Source: Mesodorylaimus sp. YZB2_4
Lineage: Eukaryota; Nematoda; Enoplea; Dorylaimida; Dorylaimidae
Direction of reading: 5' to 3'
DNA length: 64,000 nucleotides
NCBI GenBank assembly: GCA_030248295.1
Contig: JASANH010001333.1
Span: 62,001 to 126,000 of the forward strand
In this document: one piece after another, positions 1 to 11,230 of the stretch
Layout: every line of letters begins with the position of its first letter
How positions within the stretch are numbered: the first letter of the stretch is position 1
The notes under the pieces: model-generated
Database searches by the model: none
What the model was told of the DNA's origin: nothing
Seen by the model: only the letters and a program-made list of their open reading frames with translations
Position numbers and translations under genes: made by a program

Positions 1-1224
1 ACAAAAATAAAACGATTCGATCCTTAATCACGTACGATAGTCATGTTTATAGTATACGCAAAACTGAAACATGTTCCTCTTTTGGAGAGATCATTGCATG
101 ATCAGAAGTTGCTACGGTTTGGAAGAAATATGACATTGCCAGAGTCGATAGTTGTATTTTTCGTTTTGTTTACGCTCACAGCATCACAGCACCGGCTGGC
201 ATGACAGACATGGATCGATTGCGCATGCAGGCAAGATGTGGCGCAAGGGCCCACAAGATTCTCCGTAAAGCGTTTGAGTTCGATGCTGACATCTCACGAT
301 CAGTGCATACACATGTGTGCGAATCCTACGCTGTGTGCAGCGCGCAGCATGCTGGGCCACCTCTTCTTTCCTTGAATCCGAATGGACCAGCCATCCTGAG
401 CCTTGGTTTCATTGTGTACATTGGCTAGTTTGTAGTCTGTTATAATGGAGTTTTTTGGAAAATGCAATCGTGTTGTGCAGCATCCCAACTCAAAAAGAAG
501 TGCTAACAAAGATTATAGCTCACCCACTATGTACATGTCTCGAACACTGCTTTTTTCCACCAGCCGAAATCAATCTTCACCGAGATCCGGGTTTCACTAT
601 CAAAAGCATTCTCCGGTTTCAGCGCTTTTGTGTTCTCGTCAGATCTTATCAATTTATTGATCGCTCCAGCTTGATTGATGAATCAACATCGCGCCAGCAT
701 GGATGGAAAATTCTATAATTTAGGCATTCGTGTTTTGAGGAAGTTCTAGTTTTTACGCTGGTCTACGTGACTTTATTCATCTCCAACCTGTCGCGACGAG
801 AGGCCGTACAGTGAAAATAAAACTGCACCGCGTTTAATGTCAAGACTGGTAGAAAATTCGATCGACGGGACAGCAGTAGAGCTAAGATTGGTAGAATAAA
901 CAGGTATGTACACGACCAGGAGTTGTGTATTTTATAATAAGAGGTAGTAAGAGAGGGTGCATTGTTCGCGAGTAGAAATGTTTAGCACAGTAAAAGGTGA
1001 TCGGGGCTGGGTTGAGAGATGGATTGAGGGCATCATCCGATGGTGATATACTGTATACCACAAGTCTAGACAACAGATTATTTTATACTGCTTTTAAAAC
1101 GGTTTGGATTTGCTCGTCTTTTTTACCATGGAACGTTCAGATAAAACACGTCTAATGTACAGTAGGCCAGCGTAAGAAGGGTAACGAGAAACAAAACCGA
1201 AAATTGTAATTTCTTCCAATGCGC
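1..1224. other. Intergenic, no gene recognised
   Basis: Short open frames occur on both strands, but none carries a family motif or joins to another by phase-consistent splicing. I see no RNA gene here. Confidence 0.5.
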
Positions 1225-1680
1225 AAAAAAAAGCTCTGCCAGATATCAGAGGTGTCCGGCCAAACTGGCCAGCAGTCGTTAGCGCCTAAAGTTCTGTAAA
1301 ATTTTTTTAAACTTTTGGATTTTGTGTTTTTTTTGAAGAAAAAACCCTGAAAATACCCCCAAACTCGAAGCCTGAAACTCGAATAGCTAATGTATATTGG
1401 AAAGAACCCTGCGTGTTTGTTCTCAAACGCCCTTTTTGTTACCAGTCGTGGCCTGACGGGCTAGTGCGTCTGCCTTTCACCCAGGGTGAGCACCTACAGG
1501 GGAGGGTTTGACTACCGTCTGGGTAAAAATGATTGTCATTTATGTGCTCCTTATCCCTCGACTTATCCACTTACACTATGGATAAAATATCATGACGCTC
1601 GGGTCTTTACCACACAAAAATTCAAACCTACTGCTGACTGTCCAGGCGCCTTTGATATTTTGCAGAGAGCTCGTTTTTCT
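1225..1680 (+). mobile_element. TIR element family R1, copy 1 (interrupted by a SINE)
   Basis: The left end (about 1230-1430) matches the reverse complement of 55500-55760 over long stretches, including the AT-rich part after GCGCCTAAAG. The right end near 1640-1680 resembles the reverse complement of the left end, around ATATTTTGCA and GAGAGCTC, so the ends look like imperfect terminal inverted repeats. A tRNA-headed SINE sits inside at about 1444-1615. Related copies lie at about 26050-26310 and 55478-55760. No transposase reading frame is present, so it is a non-autonomous element. Confidence 0.55.
1444..1615 (+). repeat. tRNA-derived SINE, family S1
   Basis: The first ~85 bases look like a type II (Leu/Ser-like) tRNA gene: GTCGTGGCCTGACGGGCTA resembles an A box and GGGTTTGACTACC a degraded B box. 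The head is followed by a shared body (AAAAATGATTGTCATTTATG, then ATGGATAAAATATCATGAC). The same head and body recur on the minus strand at 41835-42027, and the head recurs at 55905-56060. The acceptor stem does not pair, so it is not a working tRNA gene. Confidence 0.7.
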
Positions 1681-2280
1681 TCAGTTTCGACTAACGGTTG
1701 GCGAATTCCCCTTCTGTCGAAACTGTGACAGAGAGCGAAGTGCTGCTGCATCAGGAGCCCGTGTGTCCAAGCCTCTTGGTGCAATCAGCTAGGCAGCTTT
1801 CAGGGCGCGATCAATAATGCCATCTCCGGGCCGACTACATTTCACCCTTTTCATTTCTTGGCCTATACCGTTTGCAAGGGTGACCGGGTGCGAGGCAGTA
1901 AGTTTTTATCTTTTGTGAAGTATATGGTGTATCGAATCGGAGATGGGAGACGAAATAACTGGCCCCAATATCTTGAGACAATTCAGGTAATGCTCTAGAT
2001 TTTCGTGCACTGCGATCACGCGCAAGTCTTAAGTTCAAAAGTGGTAATTTTCAGCCTGGAACCAACTTTAGTGCGGAAGAATACATCGACAGGAAAGGAC
2101 TTGCGCGAGGAGTAGGTTACAGTATTTTTCTAAACTTTTTCTATTTACTTGAAATAGAAAAATCTGCCATCGCGAATGTTGAATTTTCTTTTTCAGTCTG
2201 CCGCTGACGATCGTTTTTCCTGGAGAGATGCAAACTGGAATGAGGTTATTATTAAGCAACTAATTAGGCTCATATAACAG
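1681..2280 (+). other. Possible 5' exons of the m-AAA protease gene (unresolved)
   Basis: Several splice-like signals occur: a donor GTAAGT at about 1899, a donor after a CAG at about 1988, an acceptor TTTTCAG at 2054 and an acceptor TTTTTCAG at 2196. Short open stretches lie between them, for example 2055-2107 and 2197-2244. They could encode the N-terminal domain of the downstream protease. I could not join them in a consistent frame to the exon at 2281, and no mitochondrial targeting peptide or paired membrane helices are evident. Confidence 0.25.
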
Positions 2281-5200
2281 CATTCCAAGACCAGACTAAC
2301 TTTGACCTATCATAGTGATTTGGGCGGCTACGAAGAGGCCAAAGTGGAGATCATAGAATATGTCAACTACATTAATCACCAGGAACGCTATAAGCAACTG
2401 GGCGCTCGCCTACCAAAAGTATACGCCATGTTCTTACTGGCGCTTTTTGTGTTAAGTTGTCGTTTTCATATTGTAGGGCGCTTTGCTTACGGGTCCGCCA
2501 GGTACGGGCAAAACTTTGTTAGCTAAGGCCACTGCAGGGGCTGCCAATATTCCTTTCATCGCCGTTTCTTCTGGCTCGCTGCTGCTCGGAAACGAGGGGC
2601 CGTCAAAGTTGAGGCGCATTTTTCAATTGGCCCAATCGATGGCGCCTTGTGTGCTGTTTTTTGACGAAATCGATTGCATTGGGCGCAATCGAAGCGACCG
2701 TGATGCCAGACCAGAGACTCAATCGCTGACTGAGGAATTGCTTGTGCAGCTGGATGGTAATTCACGAAAGTGCTTTTTTATTCTAGTCTATAATCTGGAT
2801 TTTTTTAGGATTTAATAAAATCGACAAGTTGGTAATTGTAATGGCATCGACTAATCTTTTATGCTCGCTCGACGATGCACTAACTCGTCCTGGCCGGTTT
2901 GATAGAATAATTAAAATGCCACCACCCGACTTGCAGTCGCGAGTGCAAGTGCTGCAAGTACACTTGAAACACATTACCACTTCGGTCGATAAGACTTTGC
3001 TGGCCAGACGATTTGGCATTTTGACTTCTGGAATGACGGGTAAAGATGCGCCTTTCAATCCACATAGGGTTCTACCGCAGGAATGATTAATTGAGAGCTG
3101 GTTGCATTAACGTTATCAAAAACCGTAATTAAGACAGGGTTTCTGTAAGTGTACGAATACGAATCTTAACTTTCCAAGTGAAGATTTTGACCCATGAGTG
3201 TCTGGTGATGCAAAAGTCAAAAATGTTTTTCACCCCTTACCATGGAAATACACGTAAAACCGTGATGCTTGGGCGATATCGGCCTAATCTCCGAAATCTT
3301 TGGTCCTGGAATAATCTAGCGATAAGACATACCAGAATGATCGCAAGATAATGTGCTAACGAATGCTTTTTTTTCTAAAAATTTTCCCTAGGTCCCATCA
3401 TTTGTGAGATATTCCCGCCAAAAGTCAAAATTGAAAATTTTCCTAACATACTTGAGCAAATAACTGGAAACAGAGAAACGGAGCTCCCTGAAAATTTCAC
3501 CAAATGTGCTCCTTGATACCCGCTTTCAGAAAATATAGGTATGTTATATACTTAGTCTTCACATATTTTGGGTCACCGTCGCAAAAAACTGCTTAAATTT
3601 CTAGCAATGGCTTTACTTCACGATCTGCCGTTTCTGATCGCAGGCTGATATCGACACCAGACATATAGTCTATCTTGTAAAGCAAAAATGCTACAGAACC
3701 AGGCCTTTCCCATGTTCAAAAGTCGCACAGAATCGCGCACAGGACGTGTGTTTCTAACGTGTGGGAATTCCAGCATGCGACGCGTCCGCAACTGTTTTTG
3801 AGGGTCTTCGACGGCGCACACGCTTTCGTTGCAGTCGCAAGGCAGACGCACCGCACAGCGCAGCAAAGGTGGACCGTGAATCGGGTTTGGCAGACGGGTT
3901 CTTTTTTCAATGATGTTCCACAATACTTTTGTTGTGATTTGTTCGGGCCACATCCCTTGTGCCTTCTTTGCTTTACCCTACACTTGCCTCATATTATTCC
4001 CGGACCAAAGATTGGAGAGAAATGGCCGATATCGCCCAAGCATCACGTTTTTACGTGCATTTCCATTGGGAGGGGGTGAAAAACGATTTTGACTTACGCA
4101 TCACCACACCACACCTTCTGCAATAGGTTACATACTACTAAGCACAGAAAATTATGGGTCGAAATTTTTATTTTGCAAGGTCTCGGTCGACCCTTACGTA
4201 AACCCTGTCTTATGTAGTTTCAGAAAACTGGATAAAAATATCTCAACAAAAAAGTTAATGTGCACAAATCAGATGCGAGTATCAGACTACGATAAAACAC
4301 AACGGGAGCTGCAGACCGCTTTAAAGATTTCTTTTTACAGGAGCTCAAATCGCTTCTGTTTGCAATGAAGCAGCGATGATTGCAGCTCGCGATCTCAAAG
4401 ATGAGGTTCGCATGGAACATTTCGAGAAAGCGTTGGATCGTGTTCGATCGGGCATAAAGCAACAAAAAGCTTTGTCAAACGAGGAAAGACTCCGAGCTGC
4501 GCATCACGATGCTGCCCACGCCATCGCCGGTTGGTTCTTAGAAGGAGCTTCGCCTGCCACAAAAGTTAGCTTGTTAGATAACTGCACACTGACTGATTGC
4601 TGATACATCTTCTTATTTCAGCTGTGCATTTTACCGAATTCGGAAGGTGAAATCGAATGTTCCTTCGAAAGTGATGTAATGCCTGTTGTGGATCTTCATT
4701 GCGCTCCTAACGTGATCGCTGTGGCCATGGCGGGAGCCGCGAGCGAAGAACTGTTTCACGGCGAGTACTTCACACATTGCTACAAGGATTTTGATAAGGC
4801 CACTGCCCTGGCGAAATATTTGGTACTAGCGACGGCAACAGGGGCCGCCGTATTGAATAATTCGAATGTTTTAGATCGCGGAATGCGGCTTCGCTGATTC
4901 ACTGGGCATGGTCCACGTGAAATCCACTCACCTCTACTGGGGCATAGCATGCGGAAACCCTCACCTGAAATTTCAACCTGGTCAAATCGCAACCAATAAA
5001 AATTTCGAAGAGATAAAAAAGCTCCTGGATCAATGCTATGAAAAAGCCAAAAAAATCTTACAAGAAAAGAAAACTGAGCTCGAGAAGGTGCAGAACCTTT
5101 TGAAAGTTTTGACTATCCAACAAACGAATTCTTGTTTAGGTCACCGAGCTACTTATGACCAAAGATCTGGTCACCTTGGACATGTTGGTGGACGTTATGG

Positions 5201-5307
5201 GTCCAAGTCCACACATCGACTTGGAGAAACTGACTTTGGCAGACGCTGATTTTCTGCCAGCTGGTATGAAATCGTGGAATAAATGCGAGGACGGCAGCTG
5301 TTATTGA
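2281..5307 (+). CDS. Divergent m-AAA protease (AFG3L2/paraplegin-like), 5' end unresolved
   Basis: Supported exons: 2281-2418, 2477-2756, 2809-3039, 4341-4564, 4622-4822, 4875-5087 and 5140-5307; all phases agree and give 484 residues. The family forms inner-mitochondrial-membrane hexamers that degrade membrane proteins. The AAA module aligns from the GGYEEAK stretch through Walker A GPPGTGKT, Walker B FFDEID and the arginine-finger segment RPGRFDR to CNEAAMIAAR. The M41 peptidase region and the C-terminal helices (ELEK..LL..DMLVDVMGP) also align. Two family hallmarks are altered: the zinc motif HEAGH reads HDAAH (4505-4519), and the aromatic pore loop after SGS is about three residues shorter and lacks the FVG element. 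The N-terminal membrane domain was not found. The 1.3-kb intron 3040-4340 holds a fold-back element. It may be a pseudo-protease or a decaying paralogue; the family assignment itself is firm. Confidence 0.85.
3132..4213. mobile_element. Fold-back / MITE-like TIR element in the protease intron
   Basis: AGACAGGGTTT near 3134 is mirrored by AAACCCTGTCT near 4202, each bordered by TA, as expected for Tc1/mariner-type insertion. Inner parts of the arms also match in inverted orientation: GTCAAAAATGTTTTTCACCC, ACACGTAAAA, then GATGCTTGGGCGATATCGGC at about 3268-3288, which is mirrored at about 4030-4050. The arms are about 180-220 bp, with an unmatched centre of about 680 bp (3313-3990). No transposase is encoded. 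Chance open frames in the centre are not genes. Confidence 0.75.
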
Positions 5308-6385
5308 CTCGTCGTCAGAAACTGTGATAGCTGGCTGGCGGCAGAGACTTTCTAGTGTAGGTATGCTTCTAGCAATGGTCTGTTTTGTCCAATAGTTGCG
5401 CTATGATTCATGTCTGCTTTCGATAGGCACCTAGTTATGTCCAGTCCAGTGCCCTTGTGCTGATCTGTCGCATGCTGTCGTGCGTGCTTGTTGTTTGTTG
5501 ACCGTTGCATAGTTCCTGAAAAGCATTATTGTTATCGTAAGAGCTAGGCATGGCATTGTCATTGCATTGGTTTTTGCAAAACGTGCATCCTTATATTCTA
5601 CGGGTGTCTTTAGTCACTCATTGCCGCAGCATTCATTCACATAACGTTATGAGAATCAACGAAAACGGAAAATGGCCAAAGCCACATTTCACAAATTTAA
5701 TGTTTAAGAGCCCAGATACTTGTTTTGAATCCGTTTAGTATCTCGGTTTGGGCGGCATCAACGGATATGATACATTTTAAATACCCACTTCGCTTTTCGT
5801 CAGATTGCATTCATTTGCTCCACATTTACTGTAGATGTAAAAAAGATTTTATAGTAAAATTATCACCGTTCTAGCAAAATATATTCATTTTTTTCGAATC
5901 TTCAGTTTTGTAATACGATCTGTGGAGGGAGTGACCATGGAGCTTTTGGACCACGTCGAAAACCTGGTGCAGCCAACCAAGTCTTCTAACGTATCCCATG
6001 ACTGCAACGTCAGCCCGACGTATGACACCCAGCTACTGGCTCTCTGCAGAATATTTATTGCCATTCGAGCCTCTGCAGTTCATTTTTCCTCAGAGAAATG
6101 ATTTTCTGAGTTTATGTTACAGAGATGTCTGTCAGAGTTTTTCTGCTGCATAAGTTTCTACAGCCAGGACAGGTCTCACAATGGATTGGGGTACTTTCGT
6201 AGCTTTCCTGAGCCAAGTAACGAACATAGTGCAACAGGGCCAAGGCTTTGATTGGCTTGCTGATCCGTAATAGTGCGAGGATGTCTTGCTGTGTGGCAGT
6301 AAATGCGACGACGTTTATTTCAGTGCTGATGACTTCAACGGATATGTTTAGTGCCTGCTGGTGTATGCCGCGATACGTCATTTAT
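5308..6385. other. Intergenic; one short ORF at 5937-6101
   Basis: No recognisable gene. A 54-codon frame opens with a good ATG context at 5937 (ACCATGGAG) and ends near 6101. It has no family motif and no convincing splice partner, so it is not called as a gene. Confidence 0.35.
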
Positions 6386-6460
6386 ACCGATTAGTCAATA
6401 ATTACCGCCAGCGTGATAGTCCGCGACAGTCACGCTGGCGGTAATTATTGACTAATCGGT
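6386..6460. repeat. Perfect 30-bp inverted repeat (hairpin, 15-nt loop)
   Basis: Bases 6386-6415 are the exact reverse complement of 6431-6460. The arm begins ACCGATTAGTCAATAATTAC and continues CGCCAGCGTG; the loop is 6416-6430. Flanking bases do not extend the pairing. It could be a tiny fold-back element, a hairpin RNA source or a replication-generated palindrome. It lies about 410 bp upstream of the first GPCR. Confidence 0.9.
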
Positions 6461-6873
6461 GCATGCACCCGGCGTGTGTTCTGAAAACGTGCGTGCATAT
6501 CTGCGCCATTGCGGCCCGCTTGTATCTCGGATGCTAGCGGATCTTTAATCAATTGCTAGCCGTGCACAAGCGAGAGAATAAGGCACATCGTAATGAAGGT
6601 ACTGAGGAACGAAGTCGATGCAAATTTGTTTAATGATTGTCAATCTTTCAAATTTTTTACAATTTTGGTTTAAATTAAGTTATCAACTGAAAGCAAATGC
6701 AGATTAAAAAGCGGTGTCCATTTATCTACCATGAAGCCACCGCAATTATCTGGAATACACTCTCCGAAAGACGATCATTTTTGTGTCATCGAATCTCCAC
6801 GTTTTAAATTTTGTTTTTTCCGCATCCTTGGGGTCCATGACACTGCATCGTTCATTTCCTCCCCTCATTTGTC

Positions 6874-7830
6874 ATGGATGCAAATTCGTCAGCGACTTAT
6901 TCGACGTACATTCGAATAGCATCCTTTCAAGCACCGGGCCACATTGGCTGGATCGTCGTTGGTTCAATGGCTATCGTCACCAACATTCTGATAGTGGTAA
7001 CAATAGTCAAGTCTACTTCACTGCATAGTAAAACCATGTGCATCCTTGCCAGTTTAGCAGTGGCCGAAGCTCTGCAATCTTTGTCCTATGTAGCAACAGC
7101 CACTAAAAAATTAACCTACTATGGTCTAGGCCAACTGGAAAATATCAGTCGACTTAACTGCTTACTGCAATCCTTATTTGGCACTGTTGTGATAGCAGCA
7201 GTCACAAATCTCACTCTCGCTTTAAGTATTGACCGTTTTTTGGCTCTTGGTTTTCCTCTGTTTCACAAAAAGAAAAGAATTTCGCATTATTTAATAGCTA
7301 TGAATTGTATTTCCTGGCTCGAAGCCGTTGTGCTTGGTGTCCTCTCCTTGGTCGACGCCAGACCCGAGGTGACCACGCCCCTGTGTATTACACTGGGTAG
7401 TTATGCCCCTTGGTTTTATGCCCTTTACACAATTGAAACCGATGTCAAGATAGTCCTTATTCTAGTTATATACGCAGTTACAGCTCTCTTGCTTCTCAAA
7501 CGGCTCAAAAGCATGCGCGCCATGCCGGAAGCGCAAAGAAGGGAAGAACGCGAGAATTTAGAATTGTGCGCTTTTCGTACAGTGATTGTAATTGTGATTT
7601 TGTACGCAGTCTCCGATGCGCTCATGTTCTTTTCTGTAAGTATTATGGCTCCGTATTCGACTGAGGCAAAAATGACTTACGGTCCCATGTTTGTAATTCT
7701 TCTTGTTGTCAACTCACTTTCTCATCTGTTTGTCTACGTTTGTATGAGCAAAGTTTTTAGGAGAGCGTTTTGTGTCAAGTTGTGCGGATCGAATTCAGGT
7801 CCTGTCGGAAATTGGACTGCGCAGGGTTAA
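6874..7830 (+). CDS. Rhodopsin-like GPCR, intronless (paralogue 1)
   Basis: Single-exon 318-residue seven-helix receptor with the ATG at 6874 and an N-glycosylation site near the N terminus (Asn4). Hydrophobic helices lie at about 24-46, 56-76, 98-120, 138-160, 182-208, 234-256 and 270-292. C96 and C171 can form the usual TM3-ECL2 disulphide. The TM3 end reads SIDRFLA, a DRF variant of the DRY motif. TM7 has NSLSHLFVY where NPxxY is usual. The third cytoplasmic loop carries PEAQRREERENLEL, shared with the paralogue at 9129. Small intronless receptors like this resemble nematode chemosensory SRSX-type receptors; the ligand cannot be inferred. Confidence 0.88.
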   Translation: MDANSSATYSTYIRIASFQAPGHIGWIVVGSMAIVTNILIVVTIVKSTSLHSKTMCILASLAVAEALQSLSYVATATKKLTYYGLGQLENISRLNCLLQSLFGTVVIAAVTNLTLALSIDRFLALGFPLFHKKKRISHYLIAMNCISWLEAVVLGVLSLVDARPEVTTPLCITLGSYAPWFYALYTIETDVKIVLILVIYAVTALLLLKRLKSMRAMPEAQRREERENLELCAFRTVIVIVILYAVSDALMFFSVSIMAPYSTEAKMTYGPMFVILLVVNSLSHLFVYVCMSKVFRRAFCVKLCGSNSGPVGNWTAQG

Positions 7831-9128
7831 AAAAACTTTTGGCTAAACTTACGATTAGATTAAATGTCTGCTGGTCGACGTTACTTTGGTGTTAATTTTT
7901 GAGGTGTATCAAGTCACCCTCCATCTAATCTAGTTTCCGCTCCGCTCTTGATTTTTTCATTCCTAGAATTTTTGCTCCGATTTTGTTCTTGATTTTGCGT
8001 AGCTAAGTCATTAGACATGGTAAAAGAGTTTTCGCAATTCTATGGAGCAATAGAATCAGGGTCGGGTAAGCCATAATGCAGCAGCAGAATCGTCATTGTT
8101 GCGGCGATCAGTGTAAAAATCTTGGTGGCTTCATTGTAAATCAATGGATCGTCATGCGGTCATCGTTGCAGCTCAGTCGATACTAGATTTGGAAACCATC
8201 TATGTAAAACTTGTTATTCGCGAGTTGATCGACGATCGGATATCGGTGATTTATGACTTGAAATCGGCGAAATCCAATGCTGAATATCAACAAAGTTATG
8301 GCAAATAGCTCTTGTTGCTCTTCATTCTCTACAGTTTTCTGGCATTTTGCCCTTTTATTGCAGCTGATGACCGCGTCTCGAAATCATTACCGGCATTAGC
8401 TCAATCGATATGTAGACGTGGGAATCATCTAGCCCTCACTGATTCGCCTTAATCGACGATCATGATTTGAGATCTTCGATAACTGTAGATCTACAAATAG
8501 CCCTGCATGTTTCTGGTCTTAACCTGCACTGTCAGTGTGTGGCCAAGAATAAACCATGATTATGGTGAAAAAGAGCTATGACTTTTATTGTATCGAAAAG
8601 TAGCTCGATCTAGAATTTCTTAGAAATGTCTGAAACGTTCGGAAAGACACCCTGATTTGCGTCATGCCCGCTCCTATAGTGGAAGAATGTACGTGTTCAG
8701 TGGGCATTCGTGCATTCCCGGTCACATCTGCGTAAATCTATCATTATCTTTGCTCTAATTTAGCGAACGGTCACACGAGTAATTGCCAACCATACGTGGT
8801 CCACGAAGATTCACATCACAAATGTTAAAGCTCACGTGTTGCGGAAAGGTTTGACGTTTGATTAGTTCCCTGCAATTTTAGCTTGTAGTGTATCCGTCAA
8901 GCGACGAAAGCTCATGTTGATCAGTCAGCGTAGACCATGGCTACTATTGACCACCAGCAACCAACAAACGGGGCAGAAAAGTTTGCTACAGTTACCATCT
9001 CCCGGTTGATGAAAAAGAATGAATACCATCAAATTCTGCCGTCATTGGTGTGAAATAAGGTTTATTAAGTTCAAATTCTTTGATTTCTAGTTCTGCCATT
9101 TGGTCTGGGATCTTCTGTGGTTGTGGGT
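7831..9128. other. Intergenic between the two GPCR paralogues
   Basis: About 1.3 kb with no open frame of interest and no clear repeat. It presumably holds the 3' UTR of the first receptor and the promoter of the second. Confidence 0.5.
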
Positions 9129-10076
9129 ATGGATCTGCACAACGACACGGCATCCATGGAAGTTGCCAGGCTTCAAGCGCCTGGCTACATCGCATGGGTC
9201 AGCGTCGGTGTGGTAGCTTTCATAAACAATATTTTAGTCACGATCACAATTACTCGATCGAATTTAATCAAGTCGAAATCGATGTGTATTCTTGCAAGTT
9301 TGGCAATATTGGAAATATTTCAATCCTTTTTCTACACTCTGACGGCTATGAAACGATTGCTTTATTATAGTTTTGATCGATTCGAAAATATGACTCAAGT
9401 CAATTGTTTGCTTCAAAATTTATTACCCACTGCCCTCAATTCCGTCATCATAAATGTGGCATTTGCACTGGGTTTTGATCGCTTTTTGGCTGTTCGCCTT
9501 CCAATTTCTCATAAAAGCTTTAATCTGAGGAGATATGTAACTGTCGTGAATCTTTTAGCCATGTTTTGGGGTCTCGGGATCGGAGCGATGTCCTTTATTG
9601 GCTTTAGCTACGACCAATTGATGCCCTGGTGCACGGGTCTGGGCGCCAACAAGCCGTGGTATATGACATTTTACATAATCGAGACAGACGTCAAAATTGT
9701 ATTGACCATTGTGATTTATTTGGTGACTGCGGCTTTTCTGTTTCGCCGTCTGAAAAGTATAAGAAGTTTGCCCGAAGCTCAAAGAAGAGAGGAGAGAAAG
9801 AATTTAGAGCTGCATGCTTTTCGCACGATCATAGCGATTGTGCTGATGTACGCAGTCACTGTGACTACACTATTTTTCTCCCTGAGTATCATGGAACAAT
9901 TATCGAATGAAGCAAAGATAAAGTATGGACCAATATTTGTTGTGCTTTCTATTTTTAGTTCTGCTTCTCATTTATTTTTATATGTCACAATGAGCAATGT
10001 TTTTAGAAAAGCTTTTTGTCAAGTCATTTGCTCATCAGCTGGTTCCGCAGTTGGAACTTGGACTGGCGCCAATTAG
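9129..10076 (+). CDS. Rhodopsin-like GPCR, intronless (paralogue 2)
   Basis: Single exon, 315 residues from the ATG at 9129; an in-frame GTG lies 12 bases upstream, but the ATG is the sensible start. It aligns end to end with the receptor at 6874. Shared features include KSMCILASLA in TM2, the FDRFLAVR motif at the end of TM3 (DRF in place of DRY), the third-loop block LPEAQRREERKNLEL and the C-terminal pattern VGTWTG. N-glycosylation sites sit near the N terminus (NDTA) and before TM3 (NMTQ). The head-to-tail orientation and overall similarity show a tandem duplication. The ligand is unknown. A polyadenylation signal follows 48 bases after the stop. Confidence 0.88.
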   Translation: MDLHNDTASMEVARLQAPGYIAWVSVGVVAFINNILVTITITRSNLIKSKSMCILASLAILEIFQSFFYTLTAMKRLLYYSFDRFENMTQVNCLLQNLLPTALNSVIINVAFALGFDRFLAVRLPISHKSFNLRRYVTVVNLLAMFWGLGIGAMSFIGFSYDQLMPWCTGLGANKPWYMTFYIIETDVKIVLTIVIYLVTAAFLFRRLKSIRSLPEAQRREERKNLELHAFRTIIAIVLMYAVTVTTLFFSLSIMEQLSNEAKIKYGPIFVVLSIFSSASHLFLYVTMSNVFRKAFCQVICSSAGSAVGTWTGAN

Positions 10077-10124
10077 GCTCTGAATGTTAGATCTGAGAGA
10101 AAAGGATTTGGTTTATTTTGTGCT

Positions 10125-10130
10125 AATAAA
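10125..10130 (+). terminator. Polyadenylation signal AATAAA of GPCR paralogue 2
   Basis: Canonical AATAAA lies 48 bases downstream of the receptor stop codon at 10076. Confidence 0.55.
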
Positions 10131-11230
10131 TTTGGTTATATCTGCTGATTGGAACGCTGTCTGGACTGTGGCCTGTAAAACGTGCAGAACCGCTTCCAGG
10201 TAGAGAATGATTTGTTGATTTATCTTTGCAACTTTTGTTCTAGAAGCAGCTAGAGGAATAAACCTGTCCACATCAGAGTACACGACATGCTTCCATCCTT
10301 CAGCGCCTTTGGCAGCAGTGAGAGATGATTACACACAAGCACTTTGTTGAGACATACTTTATTTGCCTAGATCGTGAGCGATGGAGAAATCAATGACAAC
10401 GAGTAAAAGCGTAGTTCAATTCGATGAGTTGTTACGGGTGGCTTCCCGAGTTTCGCAACACCATTCTTCCACACGTCCACTCAACTGTGGCCACTTTGCA
10501 ACCGGTATCTTTATTAAAAGTCTAACTTCTGTACTAGCCAAAATCTGAAATAACCAAGTAATCTAGTTGGCGCAGTGTTCACTCGCCACTAGCATCACCG
10601 CTCCACTAAAAACTTGACCTACCGAAAAATCTCCTTATGACTGACCGGCTATCCTCTTGGCGCTAATTCTTGAATAACAAATATAAACTTCTACCCACAA
10701 CAAAAAATGGCACAGATAGCGCCTTCAGTGCATTACACATTTATATACTTGTCACAAAGTCAAATAAGATTGAGTACGCCTCTGATCAATCAATTAAACA
10801 GATTCGTGGCATTGTTTTACACAACTTATTAGGCCATACATCTAAGTCTAGCGTTCTTGCGTCTCCACATATCCAGTTATGGGCGGTATATCATTCTTGT
10901 GTGAAAATGTGTCCGTTTGCACTCGATTGAGCATAAGCGTTCGAAGATGTGGGAAAACAGGAAATTGAGCAGCTTTACTTCGACAGACAGAGTTTCTCTC
11001 TCATCGTCAGATGAGAGTGTTCGGTTGTGCAAGTGGTTATATCTGATATTTGGAGACGCAGGCGTTAGGACTCAGTGCCACTGGACAAAAAGTTTTTCCA
11101 AAAATATATGCCCTGCAGTCTGACCTTTACTCTTCTTCTTCACTTTTTTAGCCACCGTAGCTCTCTGCAGTCTGTACTCACCTGTTTTAGTTTTTGAAAT
11201 GACTCCACCAGCGATGAGCCACTGCTAAAA
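10131..11230. other. Intergenic, no gene recognised
   Basis: Only short frames without motifs. The bases around 10926-10955 (GAGCATAAGCGTTCGAAGATG) resemble the tail of SINE family S1 seen at 56018-56050, so this is probably a SINE remnant. Confidence 0.4.

Noticed and set aside
3618..4092. Several 60-110-residue frames inside the protease intron
   Set aside because: They lie in the centre and right arm of the fold-back element, overlap on both strands, and show no family motif.
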